NCBI GenBank assembly: GCA_025359355.1
Contig: JANYGR010000242.1
Span: 1 to 7,355 of the forward strand
Origin: Bacteroidota bacterium
Lineage (GTDB): Bacteria > Bacteroidota > Bacteroidia > B-17B0 > Aurantibacillaceae
Length of the DNA: 7,355 nucleotides
Direction: 5' to 3'
Part shown: piece by piece, positions 1 through 5,893 of the stretch
Position numbering within the stretch: position 1 is the stretch's first letter
How the letters are laid out: each line of letters starts with the position of its first letter
Translations under genes and position numbers: made by a program
The notes under the pieces: model-generated
Databases searched by the model: none
Seen by the model: only the letters and a program-made list of their open reading frames with translations
What the model was told of the DNA's origin: nothing

Positions 1-69
1 CAACTTTTCTCAGTTGGAAATCTTTTGCTAAACTCTAATAATGTCATACCGCTAATATACTCATTTTAG
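1..69 (+). CDS. possible C-terminal end of an upstream gene (partial)
   Basis: Frame 1 is open from the left edge to a TAG at 67-69, giving about 22 residues that end in ...VIPLIYSF. The other two forward frames close within 36 bases. An end in alternating hydrophobic residues and a terminal Phe is what outer-membrane beta-barrel proteins show, but so short a tail cannot be assigned to a family and may be chance. No clear terminator follows. The stretch from 70 to 190 holds nothing else I can support. Confidence 0.25.
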   Translation, partial: QLFSVGNLLLNSNNVIPLIYSF

Positions 70-190
70 GTATAATTACGGATATTCAATATAAATTATG
101 ATAGAATAAAATTAGAATTTAATCTAATCACTTCAAATAGCAGATTTATTTGATGTTGATAACTTACCATCCCCGAAATAGACACCCAAG

Positions 191-229
191 AAATAAAAAA
201 CCCTTGAAAGTTACTACTATCAAGGGTTT
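191..229 (-). terminator. intrinsic terminator of the tRNA-Lys gene
   Basis: The arms 198-207 and 220-229 are a perfect 10-base inverted repeat (AAACCCTTGA / TCAAGGGTTT) around a 12-base loop. Read on the minus strand, the hairpin lies 14 bases past the tRNA 3' end and runs straight into a T-rich tail (TTTTTTATTT from within the stem to 191). On the plus strand no T tract follows, so it acts in the tRNA direction only. Confidence 0.85.
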
Positions 230-242
230 CCAGATTTTGAAG

Positions 243-315
243 TGATCCCGCTGGGATTCGAACCCAGGGCCCATACATTAAAAGTGTATTGCTCTACCAG
301 CTGAGCTACGGAATC
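243..315 (-). tRNA. tRNA-Lys (anticodon UUU)
   Basis: The minus strand folds into a complete 73-base cloverleaf. The acceptor stem is GATTCCG/CGGGATC (one G-U pair) with discriminator A. The D stem is GCTC/GAGC, the anticodon stem ATACA/TGTAT with loop CTTTTAA, and the T stem CTGGG/CCCAG with loop TTCGAAT. The anticodon TTT lies at 280-282, so it reads AAA and AAG lysine codons. CCA is not encoded after the discriminator and must be added by CCA transferase. The gene stands alone, with its own promoter and terminator, and is transcribed away from the protein genes to its right. Confidence 0.97.
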
Positions 316-352
316 ATTGAATTGTAAAGAACGTTTCTACTAATTCGGGGTG

Positions 353-383
353 CAAATATAGAAAGCTATTTGAAACTAACAAA
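353..383 (-). promoter_or_regulatory. Bacteroidota-type promoter of the tRNA-Lys gene
   Basis: On the minus strand, TTTG (380-383) is followed by exactly 19 bases and then TATATTTG (353-360). This matches the Bacteroidota primary sigma consensus TTTG-N17-23-TAnnTTTG at every fixed position. Transcription would begin near 346-348, leaving a leader of about 30 bases before the tRNA. The A/T-rich stretch just upstream (384-410) could act as an UP-like element; that part is inference. Confidence 0.75.
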
Positions 384-459
384 ATTTATTTTACTTTTTT
401 TTTATTTCTTTTGTAAGGCTTGTTTTTACAGGCTTTAAACTTTATTTTTATACCTCATT

Positions 460-921
460 ATGGACTTTATACCTCAAATAAATTTATTAAGTAGTTTTTC
501 TAATTATAAATTCGGGCAAACAATTGCTGAAGCTGAATTGTTATTTGGTAAACCCGAAGAAACTCAAGTATTAGATGATACTATTTTAGAGACATCCTGC
601 ACCGTGCTTCATTACTGGGAGTTTGGGTTCTCTCTGTTTTTTGACAATAAAAATTTAAAAAAATTCAGCAGTGTAGAAGTTGATAATGATGAAACCACTC
701 TGTTTTCAGAACTGGTTTTTAAGCTAAAAGAAACGCAACTTATTGATTTAATGAAACTAAACGGCTACCCTCTTACTGATACCGAACAGCAGGAATGGGG
801 CGAAAAACGGATTAGTTTTGATGATGCTGGACTAGATTGTTATTTTGAAAACGGGAAATTAGTCTCTATCAACTTCGGCGTAATTGACGACATTAATAAT
901 TACGCATTTTTACCGAATTAA
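460..921 (+). CDS. unrecognised 153-residue protein with an internal duplication
   Basis: I do not recognise this family. It has no signal peptide or membrane segment and is acidic, so it is probably cytoplasmic. Two halves look alike. Residues about 17-74 carry a helix-like stretch, G30-x-P32, and then F55-G56-F57-x-x-F60-F61-D62-N63 before a strand. Residues about 87-141 carry a helix-like stretch, G102-x-P104, and then A123-G124-L125-x-x-Y128-F129-E130-N131 before a strand. The pattern 'helix, GxP turn, strands, G[FL]xx[FY]F[DE]N' recalls the small alpha/beta folds of the SmpA/BLIP type, which often bind other proteins; that likeness is by eye only. The ATG at 460 is the first in frame. 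An imperfect promoter (CTTG at 419-422, 20 bases, TATTTTTA at 443-450) lies just before it. The gene ends 66 bases before kdnA and could be its operon leader. Confidence 0.8.
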   Translation: MDFIPQINLLSSFSNYKFGQTIAEAELLFGKPEETQVLDDTILETSCTVLHYWEFGFSLFFDNKNLKKFSSVEVDNDETTLFSELVFKLKETQLIDLMKLNGYPLTDTEQQEWGEKRISFDDAGLDCYFENGKLVSINFGVIDDINNYAFLPN

Positions 922-987
922 TAAAGATTGATGATACTCAGTAGAATACATTAAAAATTAAACACCAACAACTAAAAACTATTTAAG

Positions 988-2196
988 ATGCCTGGAACAG
1001 AATTATTTGGCGCAGAAGAGCGCAAGGAAATTGAAGATGTATTATCAACGGGAATCATGTTCCGTTTCAATCATGACGCGCAACGTAATAACATCTGGAA
1101 AGCAAAAGATTTTGAAGCAGAAGCTAAAAAAATTACTGGTGCAAAATATGCACTCGCTGTATCTAACGGTTCTGCTGCTATTTTAGCAGCTTTAGCGGCA
1201 AGTGGTATTGGAACTGGAGATGAAGTTATTTGTCCGCCATTTACATACATCGCTACTATCGAAGCAGTTTTAATGCTAGGCGCTTTACCTGTGTTTGCTG
1301 AAATTGATGAAACCTTATGCTTAAGTGCAGAAGGCATTAAAAAAGCAATCACTCCAAAAACAAAAGCAGTATGTTTAGTGCACATGTGTGGCGGTAACGC
1401 TAACATGGATGAAATTATGGCTGTTGTAAAAGAGCATAATTTAATTTTAGTAGAAGATGCAGGTCAAGCATTTGCAGCTTCCTACAAAGGTATAGCTACT
1501 GGTTTATTTGGTAAAGCCGGTGCTTATTCTTTCGACTTTTTTAAAATTGCAACTGCGGGCGAAGGTGGAATTTTAGTAACTAACGATGAAGCTATTTATA
1601 AATTTGCTGACAGTTACTGCGATCATGGTCACGATCATGTTGGTAATAATCGTGGAATGGAAAATCATCCGATCATTGGATTCAATTATCGTATCTCTGA
1701 ATTACACGCTGCAGTAGGCGCTGCGCAAACACGCAAAGTTCCTGCTATTCGCGAGGCTAACTTAAAGAACAAAGCATTCTTACAAAAAGAATTATCTAAG
1801 GTTGAAGGTATTAGCTTCTCTAAATTAGGTGATGATAACGGAGACTCTGGAACATTCTTAAATATCCTAATGCCTGATACAGAAACAGCTAAACGTACGG
1901 TTGATGAATTTAATAAAGCTGGCGTTGGTGGCTTTAATTACTGGTTTACAAACATGTATCACTTTATTAATCAATGGGAACATATCAAAGGCTTGAAAAC
2001 CGCTTCTAAATTAGCGATTCAAGTATTAGGTGCTCCTCAAGATTATCATAATTTAGATATACCTAAAACGCAAGCAGTTGTTGGCCGTTTAATTTCTTTT
2101 GGTATCCGCTGTACTTGGACTGATGAAGAATTAAAAACCTTAGCTGCAAAAATTTCTGAATGTGCTACTAAGGCGTTAAAGCCTGTTAATGCTTAA
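988..2196 (+). CDS. kdnA: 8-amino-3,8-dideoxy-manno-octulosonate transaminase (KdnA-type, DegT/DnrJ/EryC1/StrS family)
   Basis: This is a PLP-dependent sugar aminotransferase of normal length (402 residues). Visible family marks are the phosphate-binding S59-N60-G61-S62-A63, Asp157 in V-E-D-A-G-Q (pairs with the PLP ring nitrogen), the Schiff-base Lys186 in F-F-K-I-A-T-A-G-E-G-G, and G-F-N-Y-R-I-S-E-L-H at 231-240. KdnA puts an amino group on C8 of 8-oxo-Kdo, using glutamate in the Shewanella enzyme, and yields Kdo8N for the lipopolysaccharide inner core. The specific name rests on the family likeness and on the KdnB-type dehydrogenase directly downstream; these two enzymes form the known pathway. 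The protein is cytoplasmic. ATG 988 is preceded by an A-rich leader without a Shine-Dalgarno site, as usual in this phylum. The main alternative is a transaminase for another keto-sugar. Confidence 0.88.
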   Translation: MPGTELFGAEERKEIEDVLSTGIMFRFNHDAQRNNIWKAKDFEAEAKKITGAKYALAVSNGSAAILAALAASGIGTGDEVICPPFTYIATIEAVLMLGALPVFAEIDETLCLSAEGIKKAITPKTKAVCLVHMCGGNANMDEIMAVVKEHNLILVEDAGQAFAASYKGIATGLFGKAGAYSFDFFKIATAGEGGILVTNDEAIYKFADSYCDHGHDHVGNNRGMENHPIIGFNYRISELHAAVGAAQTRKVPAIREANLKNKAFLQKELSKVEGISFSKLGDDNGDSGTFLNILMPDTETAKRTVDEFNKAGVGGFNYWFTNMYHFINQWEHIKGLKTASKLAIQVLGAPQDYHNLDIPKTQAVVGRLISFGIRCTWTDEELKTLAAKISECATKALKPVNA

Positions 2197-2209
2197 TTGT
2201 TCTAAAAAC

Positions 2210-3292
2210 ATGCAACACAAAAATTTTAAAAATATTGATAAAGTAACATACGGTCGTGGTTCTTTTGCGCAATTAGCAGAAACAGTTGAGTCCGTTCGTA
2301 AAGAAAATAACAAGTACTTTGTTTATGTTGTAGATAATTATTTTAAAGGGAAACCCTTATCAACTAAGCTTCAAAACAAACCTGAAGATTTAATTTATTA
2401 CATTGATGTTGATCCTCACGAACCAAAAACAGAACAAATAGATTCTTTAAGAGATGAGATTTTATCAAAGCAAGGTTTACCAAGTGGAGTGATTGGAATT
2501 GGCGGCGGAAGTATCATGGATATTGCAAAGGCTTTATCTTTAATGTTAACTAACGAAGGTTCTTCAACATTATATCAAGGATTAAACTTAGTAAAGAAAC
2601 CAGGCATTTATCATTTAGGTGTACCAACAATTTCTGGAACAGGTGCCGAAGTATCAATGACAGCAGTATTGACAGGCCCTGAAAAAAAATTAGGATTAAA
2701 ATGTGATTGGACTGTTTTCAATCAAGTGATTTTAGATCCAGAGTTAATTGCCTCTGTCCCTACCGATTGGTGGTTTTATACAGGCATGGATACTTATATC
2801 CACTGCATCGAATCTGAAACTGGTATTCGTAACAATGCCTTTAGTTTAGCCTATGGAGAGCAATCTCTTAAATTATGTAGAGAAGTATTTTTAGGAGAAA
2901 ATGCAGGGCGTACTCCTGAGAACGATGATAAATTAATGGTGGCTTCTTTAATGGGAGGTTTAAGTTTAACGTATAGCGAGGTTGGTGCTTGCCATGCGAT
3001 TAGCTATGGTTTATCAATGGTTTTAGGCACTCGTCACTGTTATGCCAATTGTATTATCTTTCAACATTTAGGCGATATTTATTTAAAAGGTCATAGTGAG
3101 TTTATGCAAATGATTGAAAAGCATAATATTGTATTGCCTCAAAACCTTAGTAAAGACTGGACAGAAGAACAAATCACCGCAATGGCACAAGTGTCGTATA
3201 ATTTACCATTTATGTGGAATCACGCCTTTGGCGATAATTATAAAGAAATAGCTACCTTAGATTATATTAAAAATTTGTTTAGAAGATTGTAA
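2210..3292 (+). CDS. kdnB: 3-deoxy-D-manno-octulosonate 8-oxidase (KdnB-type, iron-containing alcohol dehydrogenase family)
   Basis: This is a group III metal-dependent alcohol dehydrogenase. Numbering from the upstream ATG at 2189, the NAD-binding G-G-G-S-I-M-D is at 105-111 and G-T-G-A-E at 150-154. The four metal ligands expected from FucO-like enzymes are all present: Asp201 and His205 (G-M-D-T-Y-I-H), His269 and His283, with the family's 4- and 14-residue spacings. KdnB oxidises the C8 hydroxyl of Kdo to an aldehyde with NAD+, and KdnA then aminates it. I place the start at ATG 2210 (M-Q-H-K-N-F-K-N-I-D-K...; 360 residues). It has an A-rich context, and family members begin with this stretch. 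An in-frame ATG at 2189 would add seven residues and overlap kdnA by 8 bases. In either case the two genes are tightly coupled. The stop is one base before the next gene. Confidence 0.88.
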   Translation: MQHKNFKNIDKVTYGRGSFAQLAETVESVRKENNKYFVYVVDNYFKGKPLSTKLQNKPEDLIYYIDVDPHEPKTEQIDSLRDEILSKQGLPSGVIGIGGGSIMDIAKALSLMLTNEGSSTLYQGLNLVKKPGIYHLGVPTISGTGAEVSMTAVLTGPEKKLGLKCDWTVFNQVILDPELIASVPTDWWFYTGMDTYIHCIESETGIRNNAFSLAYGEQSLKLCREVFLGENAGRTPENDDKLMVASLMGGLSLTYSEVGACHAISYGLSMVLGTRHCYANCIIFQHLGDIYLKGHSEFMQMIEKHNIVLPQNLSKDWTEEQITAMAQVSYNLPFMWNHAFGDNYKEIATLDYIKNLFRRL

Positions 3293-3293
3293 A

Positions 3294-3596
3294 ATGATAC
3301 GTACTAAAAATGAATTAATACAATTATTGCACTTAAACTCTTCTGTAATTAAAAGTTATGGAGTAGATAAGTTATTTATATTTGGTTCGTTTAGGCATGA
3401 TAAAGCAAAAGAAGAAAGCGATGTTGATTTTTTAGTTGATTTTTTACCTCAAAAAAAAACGTATGATAATTTGTTTTATTTATATGAATTTTTAGAGCAG
3501 AAAACAGGACGAAAGGTTGAAGTACTAACAAGAGCAGGACTGAGTAAATACATTGGGCCACATATTTTAAAAGATTTAGAAAATGTTACACTCTAA
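3294..3596 (+). CDS. mntA: MNT-domain nucleotidyltransferase antitoxin (MntA-like)
   Basis: This is a 100-residue minimal nucleotidyltransferase of the DNA polymerase beta superfamily. It has the exact signature G31-S32-x10-D43-x-D45 after a strand (L-F-I-F). The third acidic position, in K-V-E-V-L-T, is Glu76 rather than the more common Asp. In type VII toxin-antitoxin systems MntA adds AMP units to a tyrosine of its HEPN partner and silences it. The partner gene here begins inside this one (14-base overlap, 3583-3596), the usual arrangement for such pairs. The start lies one base after the kdnB stop. With hepT it makes up an AT-rich island (about 27% GC by hand count over 3301-3900) inside a lipopolysaccharide operon, which suggests that it was acquired. 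The family assignment is secure; antitoxin activity is inferred. Confidence 0.9.
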   Translation: MIRTKNELIQLLHLNSSVIKSYGVDKLFIFGSFRHDKAKEESDVDFLVDFLPQKKTYDNLFYLYEFLEQKTGRKVEVLTRAGLSKYIGPHILKDLENVTL

Positions 3597-3924
3597 TTTA
3601 GAATTAGTAAATCATATAAATGATGAGTGTGAATTTATTTTAAAACACACAAGCAATTTAACTTTTGATTCATTTTACGAAAATAAACTTCTATTGAAGG
3701 CAATTGAACGCTGTTTGTCAATTATTGGAGAAGCAGCAAATAATGTGGAATTAGAGTTTGCATCTAAATATCCTGAAATAGAATGGCGAAAAATAGCAGC
3801 AACAAGACATATTATTATACATAATTACACTGGAGTGGATTATGAAGTGATGTGGGAAATAATAACAGAAGATATTCCAGAATTAGAATTTCAAATTAAA
3901 AAAATAATAAAACAAAATGAGTAA
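3583..3924 (+). CDS. hepT: HEPN-domain RNase toxin (HepT-like, DUF86)
   Basis: This is a 113-residue, mostly helical protein of the HepT/DUF86 family. The catalytic R-x4-H-x-Y motif is intact as R75-H-I-I-I-H80-N-Y82. Arg and His form the RNase centre of the HEPN dimer, and the Tyr matches the residue that MntA AMPylates in the Shewanella pair. Other family marks are the A-I-E-R-C-L-S-I-I-G-E-A helix (40-51) and the W-R-K-I-A-A-T-R segment (68-75). HEPN toxins of this group cut mRNA or tRNA and stop growth when not modified. With motif and length intact, this copy is probably active. It starts inside mntA, and its last 8 bases (3917-3924) overlap the kdsA start, so toxin translation runs directly into kdsA. 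I infer acquisition from its low GC. Confidence 0.9.
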   Translation: MLHSNLELVNHINDECEFILKHTSNLTFDSFYENKLLLKAIERCLSIIGEAANNVELEFASKYPEIEWRKIAATRHIIIHNYTGVDYEVMWEIITEDIPELEFQIKKIIKQNE

Positions 3925-4747
3925 AAAAATAGTTAAAGTAGGAGACATTGAATGTGGAAATAAAGAATTATTCTTGATTTCAGGACCCTGTGTGATAGAA
4001 GAAGAATCTATCATGATGAAAACAGCTGAGAAGCTTAGAGAAGTTCAAGAGCGTTTAAAAATTAAAATTATTTACAAATCATCTTTCACTAAAGATAACC
4101 GAAGTAGTTTAAGTTACTACCAAGGTCCAGGTTTAGCAGCAGGTGTTAAGTTGTTAGGTAAAATCAAAGAACAATTTGGATTTCCTGTACTAACAGATAT
4201 TCACTCACACGACCAAGCAGCAGCAGCAGCAGAGGTTTGCGATGTATTACAAATTCCAGCATACTTATGTATGCAATCATCTTTACTAGTAGCATCTGCC
4301 AAAACAGGGCGCGTAATCAATATTAAACACGGTCAGTTTTTAGCACCTGATAATATGAAACATCCCGTACAAAAATGTATTGATAGCGGTAATGATCAAG
4401 TTATTTTAACGGAGCGTGGTTACTCTTTTGGATACAATGATTTAATTGTTGACCCTCGTGCATTTTATCACATGAATAATATTGGATACCCTGTTGTATT
4501 TGATGTGACGCATTGTGTGCGTAAATATGGTATTCCAAGCTCTGATAAGAAAGGTGGTGCTCGTGAATTTTTACCTGTATTAGCAAGAGCTGGCGTTGCA
4601 AGTGGCATTGATGGTATGTTTATCGAAACTCACCCAGACCCTGAAAAAGCTTTATGTGACGCAGCTTCACAACTATGCGTGTATGACTTAGAAGAGTTTT
4701 TAAAACCAATCATCGAACTTCATAACGTAGAAGTAAAATACAGATAG
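3917..4747 (+). CDS. kdsA: 3-deoxy-8-phosphooctulonate synthase homologue (KdsA-like, metal-dependent type, altered sugar site)
   Basis: KdsA condenses PEP with arabinose-5-phosphate (A5P) to Kdo-8-phosphate in the cytoplasm. The 276-residue length is normal. The metal set of the metal-dependent class is complete: Cys25 (G-P-C), His199 (D-V-T-H), Glu237 (I-E-T-H-P) and Asp248. The PEP-site residues are also kept: Lys54, Lys59, Gln112, Lys137 and Arg167. Asn61-Arg62-Ser63 and Asp94 of the sugar site remain. Other sugar-site positions differ from what I remember of the Aquifex and E. coli enzymes: the R-Q-T-D-L motif is M119-Q-S-S-L, the H-S-V-Q glutamine is Arg202, and the Ser of S-G-G is Lys212. 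The start overlaps hepT by 8 bases. Linkage to kdnA and kdnB supports a role in making Kdo for Kdo8N. A related synthase with another aldose substrate is the main alternative. Confidence 0.85.
   Translation: MSKKIVKVGDIECGNKELFLISGPCVIEEESIMMKTAEKLREVQERLKIKIIYKSSFTKDNRSSLSYYQGPGLAAGVKLLGKIKEQFGFPVLTDIHSHDQAAAAAEVCDVLQIPAYLCMQSSLLVASAKTGRVINIKHGQFLAPDNMKHPVQKCIDSGNDQVILTERGYSFGYNDLIVDPRAFYHMNNIGYPVVFDVTHCVRKYGIPSSDKKGGAREFLPVLARAGVASGIDGMFIETHPDPEKALCDAASQLCVYDLEEFLKPIIELHNVEVKYR
4217..4231 (+). repeat. in-frame (GCA)5 trinucleotide repeat in kdsA
   Basis: Five perfect GCA codons encode Ala101-Ala105, directly after the T-D-I-H strand end. Slippage here would add or remove alanines without a frameshift. 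An alanine-rich helix is common at this place in KdsA proteins, so it is probably neutral. Confidence 0.6.
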
Positions 4748-4758
4748 TAACTGTATTT
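4736..4758 (+). terminator. hairpin across the kdsA stop codon, weak terminator candidate
   Basis: AAATACAG (4736-4743) and CTGTATTT (4751-4758) form a perfect 8-base stem around a 7-base loop that contains the kdsA TAG. Only two pairs are G-C and no T run follows, so it is a poor intrinsic terminator. It may instead protect the 3' end of the message. It is the only hairpin I see at the end of the operon. Confidence 0.3.
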
Positions 4759-4894
4759 CATCCTCATGATTAAATTGATTGATGTCTTTATTTTAAATAA
4801 GGAGTAAAATTATGATGTGCTAAATATCCCTTTAACGGTAGTTTAGTTATCATTTATGATTTGTATCTTTAGGTATCTTAATTAAATTAAAATC

Positions 4895-5788
4895 ATGAAA
4901 GCTTTTAAAATATCCACATTACTATTTATTATTTTAATTATTAGTAATACTATCGTTTCTCAAATTAATGTATACAAGCCTTTCCCTCAAGTATACGCTC
5001 ATTGGAACGTTACGCATACGCATTACATAGGTATGCCACCATCTGGATCTACTTATTCCGAATATAATTTTGAGGCAAACGGAGATACAACTATTGGAGC
5101 GTATACTTATAAAAAGGTAACAAAATCAACTAGTCTTAATAATCCTTTTAATTTCGGACCAAAGACATTTGCCTTCGGATATAGAAATGATATAGCAACA
5201 AAAAAGGTATACTATTTAGATGTAACTGGTGGCATTAATAAAGATACTTTATGGTATAATTTTAATTTGAATGTAGGTGATACAATGAAAAATACTTTCT
5301 CTTATGGACATATTGGTGGATATGATCCAAATATGGGGGCAATTGTCACATCTATTGATAGTATACTAATCTGTGGAGAATATCATAAAAAAATTAATTT
5401 TTTATGTGTTAGTCCTATTGATATGAGTTTAATTGAAGGTTTTGGTTTTTTAGAATATTTTATTCATGTAACTCCAGATTGTCCAATGGAACCTCTTGAT
5501 ATATACCATACATCATTTTCTTCGTGTGATGTTGGGATTAACGAGGTTAGTATCATGAAAAATAACATTCATATTTATCCAAACCCTGTAACAGCTGACT
5601 TTAAAATCAACACAACGTTAACGCTTTCTAATTATACCATCTTAAATAATTTGGGTGAGATTGTCCAACAAGGAAAATACACAAATCAAGAATCGATTCT
5701 GTTTTCTGAATATTTAAGTGGCCTGTATTTAATTAATATACAAGACGAGAAAGGAAATACCCACCATTCAAAGTTTATAAAACAGTAA
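4895..5788 (+). CDS. secreted protein with T9SS type A C-terminal sorting domain
   Basis: The first 22 residues are a signal peptide (K-A-F-K followed by a hydrophobic core), with likely cleavage at I-V-S|Q and Gln23 as the new N-terminus. Residues 23 to about 205 form a beta-rich region whose pattern I have seen in many Bacteroidota exported proteins: G-D-T-T-I...Y-K-K, then Y-R-N-D...K-V-Y-Y, L-W-Y-N-F-N-L-N-V-G-D-T, and E-G-F-G-F-L. It has no named function that I know. Residues 224-297 are the sorting domain: Y-P-N-P (228-231), then N-L-G-E-I-V, L-S-G-L-Y-L-I-N-I and a short K-F-I-K end. This tail sends the protein through the type IX system to the cell surface, where it is usually removed or attached to a lipid carrier. 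The gene is 147 bases after kdsA and is probably transcribed separately; TATCTTTA at 4864-4871 is a possible but imperfect -7 element. The protein's role is unknown. Confidence 0.85.
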   Translation: MKAFKISTLLFIILIISNTIVSQINVYKPFPQVYAHWNVTHTHYIGMPPSGSTYSEYNFEANGDTTIGAYTYKKVTKSTSLNNPFNFGPKTFAFGYRNDIATKKVYYLDVTGGINKDTLWYNFNLNVGDTMKNTFSYGHIGGYDPNMGAIVTSIDSILICGEYHKKINFLCVSPIDMSLIEGFGFLEYFIHVTPDCPMEPLDIYHTSFSSCDVGINEVSIMKNNIHIYPNPVTADFKINTTLTLSNYTILNNLGEIVQQGKYTNQESILFSEYLSGLYLINIQDEKGNTHHSKFIKQ

Positions 5789-5893
5789 ACGGCAATATTG
5801 ATAAGGTATTTCAGTCCAATAGAGCGTTAATACATTTATATAACCATTGGTGTATAAAGTGCCATAAACCCCGTAAAAATCATATTTTTGTGT

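Noticed and set aside
96..278. Minus-strand open frame of 60 codons
   Set aside because: It starts inside the tRNA-Lys gene and reads through its terminator; its first residues are just the translated T arm of the tRNA.
1071..1406. Minus-strand open frame of 111 codons
   Set aside because: It lies entirely antisense to kdnA, whose plus-strand frame has clear PLP-enzyme motifs; the antisense protein shows no family pattern.
2189..2209. Upstream ATG as the kdnB start, overlapping kdnA by 8 bases
   Set aside because: The added seven residues do not look like the family N-terminus, whereas M-Q-H-K-N-F-K-N-I from 2210 does. It remains possible.
4401..4601. Minus-strand open frame of 66 codons
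   Set aside because: Antisense to the conserved C-terminal half of kdsA; Gln/His-rich product without recognisable features.
3917..4747. DAHP synthase or NeuB-type synthase as the identity of the kdsA homologue
   Set aside because: The ordered KdsA marks (K-S-S-F...N-R-S-S, L-Q-I-P-A, A-K-T-G, G-Q-F-L-A-P, F-G-Y-N-D-L, I-E-T-H-P-D-P) fit KdsA better than either alternative.
4766..4807. Thirteen-codon open frame after kdsA
   Set aside because: Too short, with no supporting signal or family pattern; likely chance in the intergenic region.
5837..5854. Imperfect inverted repeat around ACCATTGGT between the T9SS protein and the CPBP gene
   Set aside because: Short arms, a 3-base loop, a bulge and no T tract; not a convincing terminator or operator.
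5883..5890. TATTTTTG, a perfect -7 element sequence before the CPBP gene
   Set aside because: No TTTG or TTG lies at the right distance upstream, and transcription would start at or past the ATG at 5894. The sequence is easily met by chance in AT-rich DNA.
5888..5893. TTG at 5888 as the CPBP protease start
   Set aside because: It adds only two residues, and an ATG is present at 5894.
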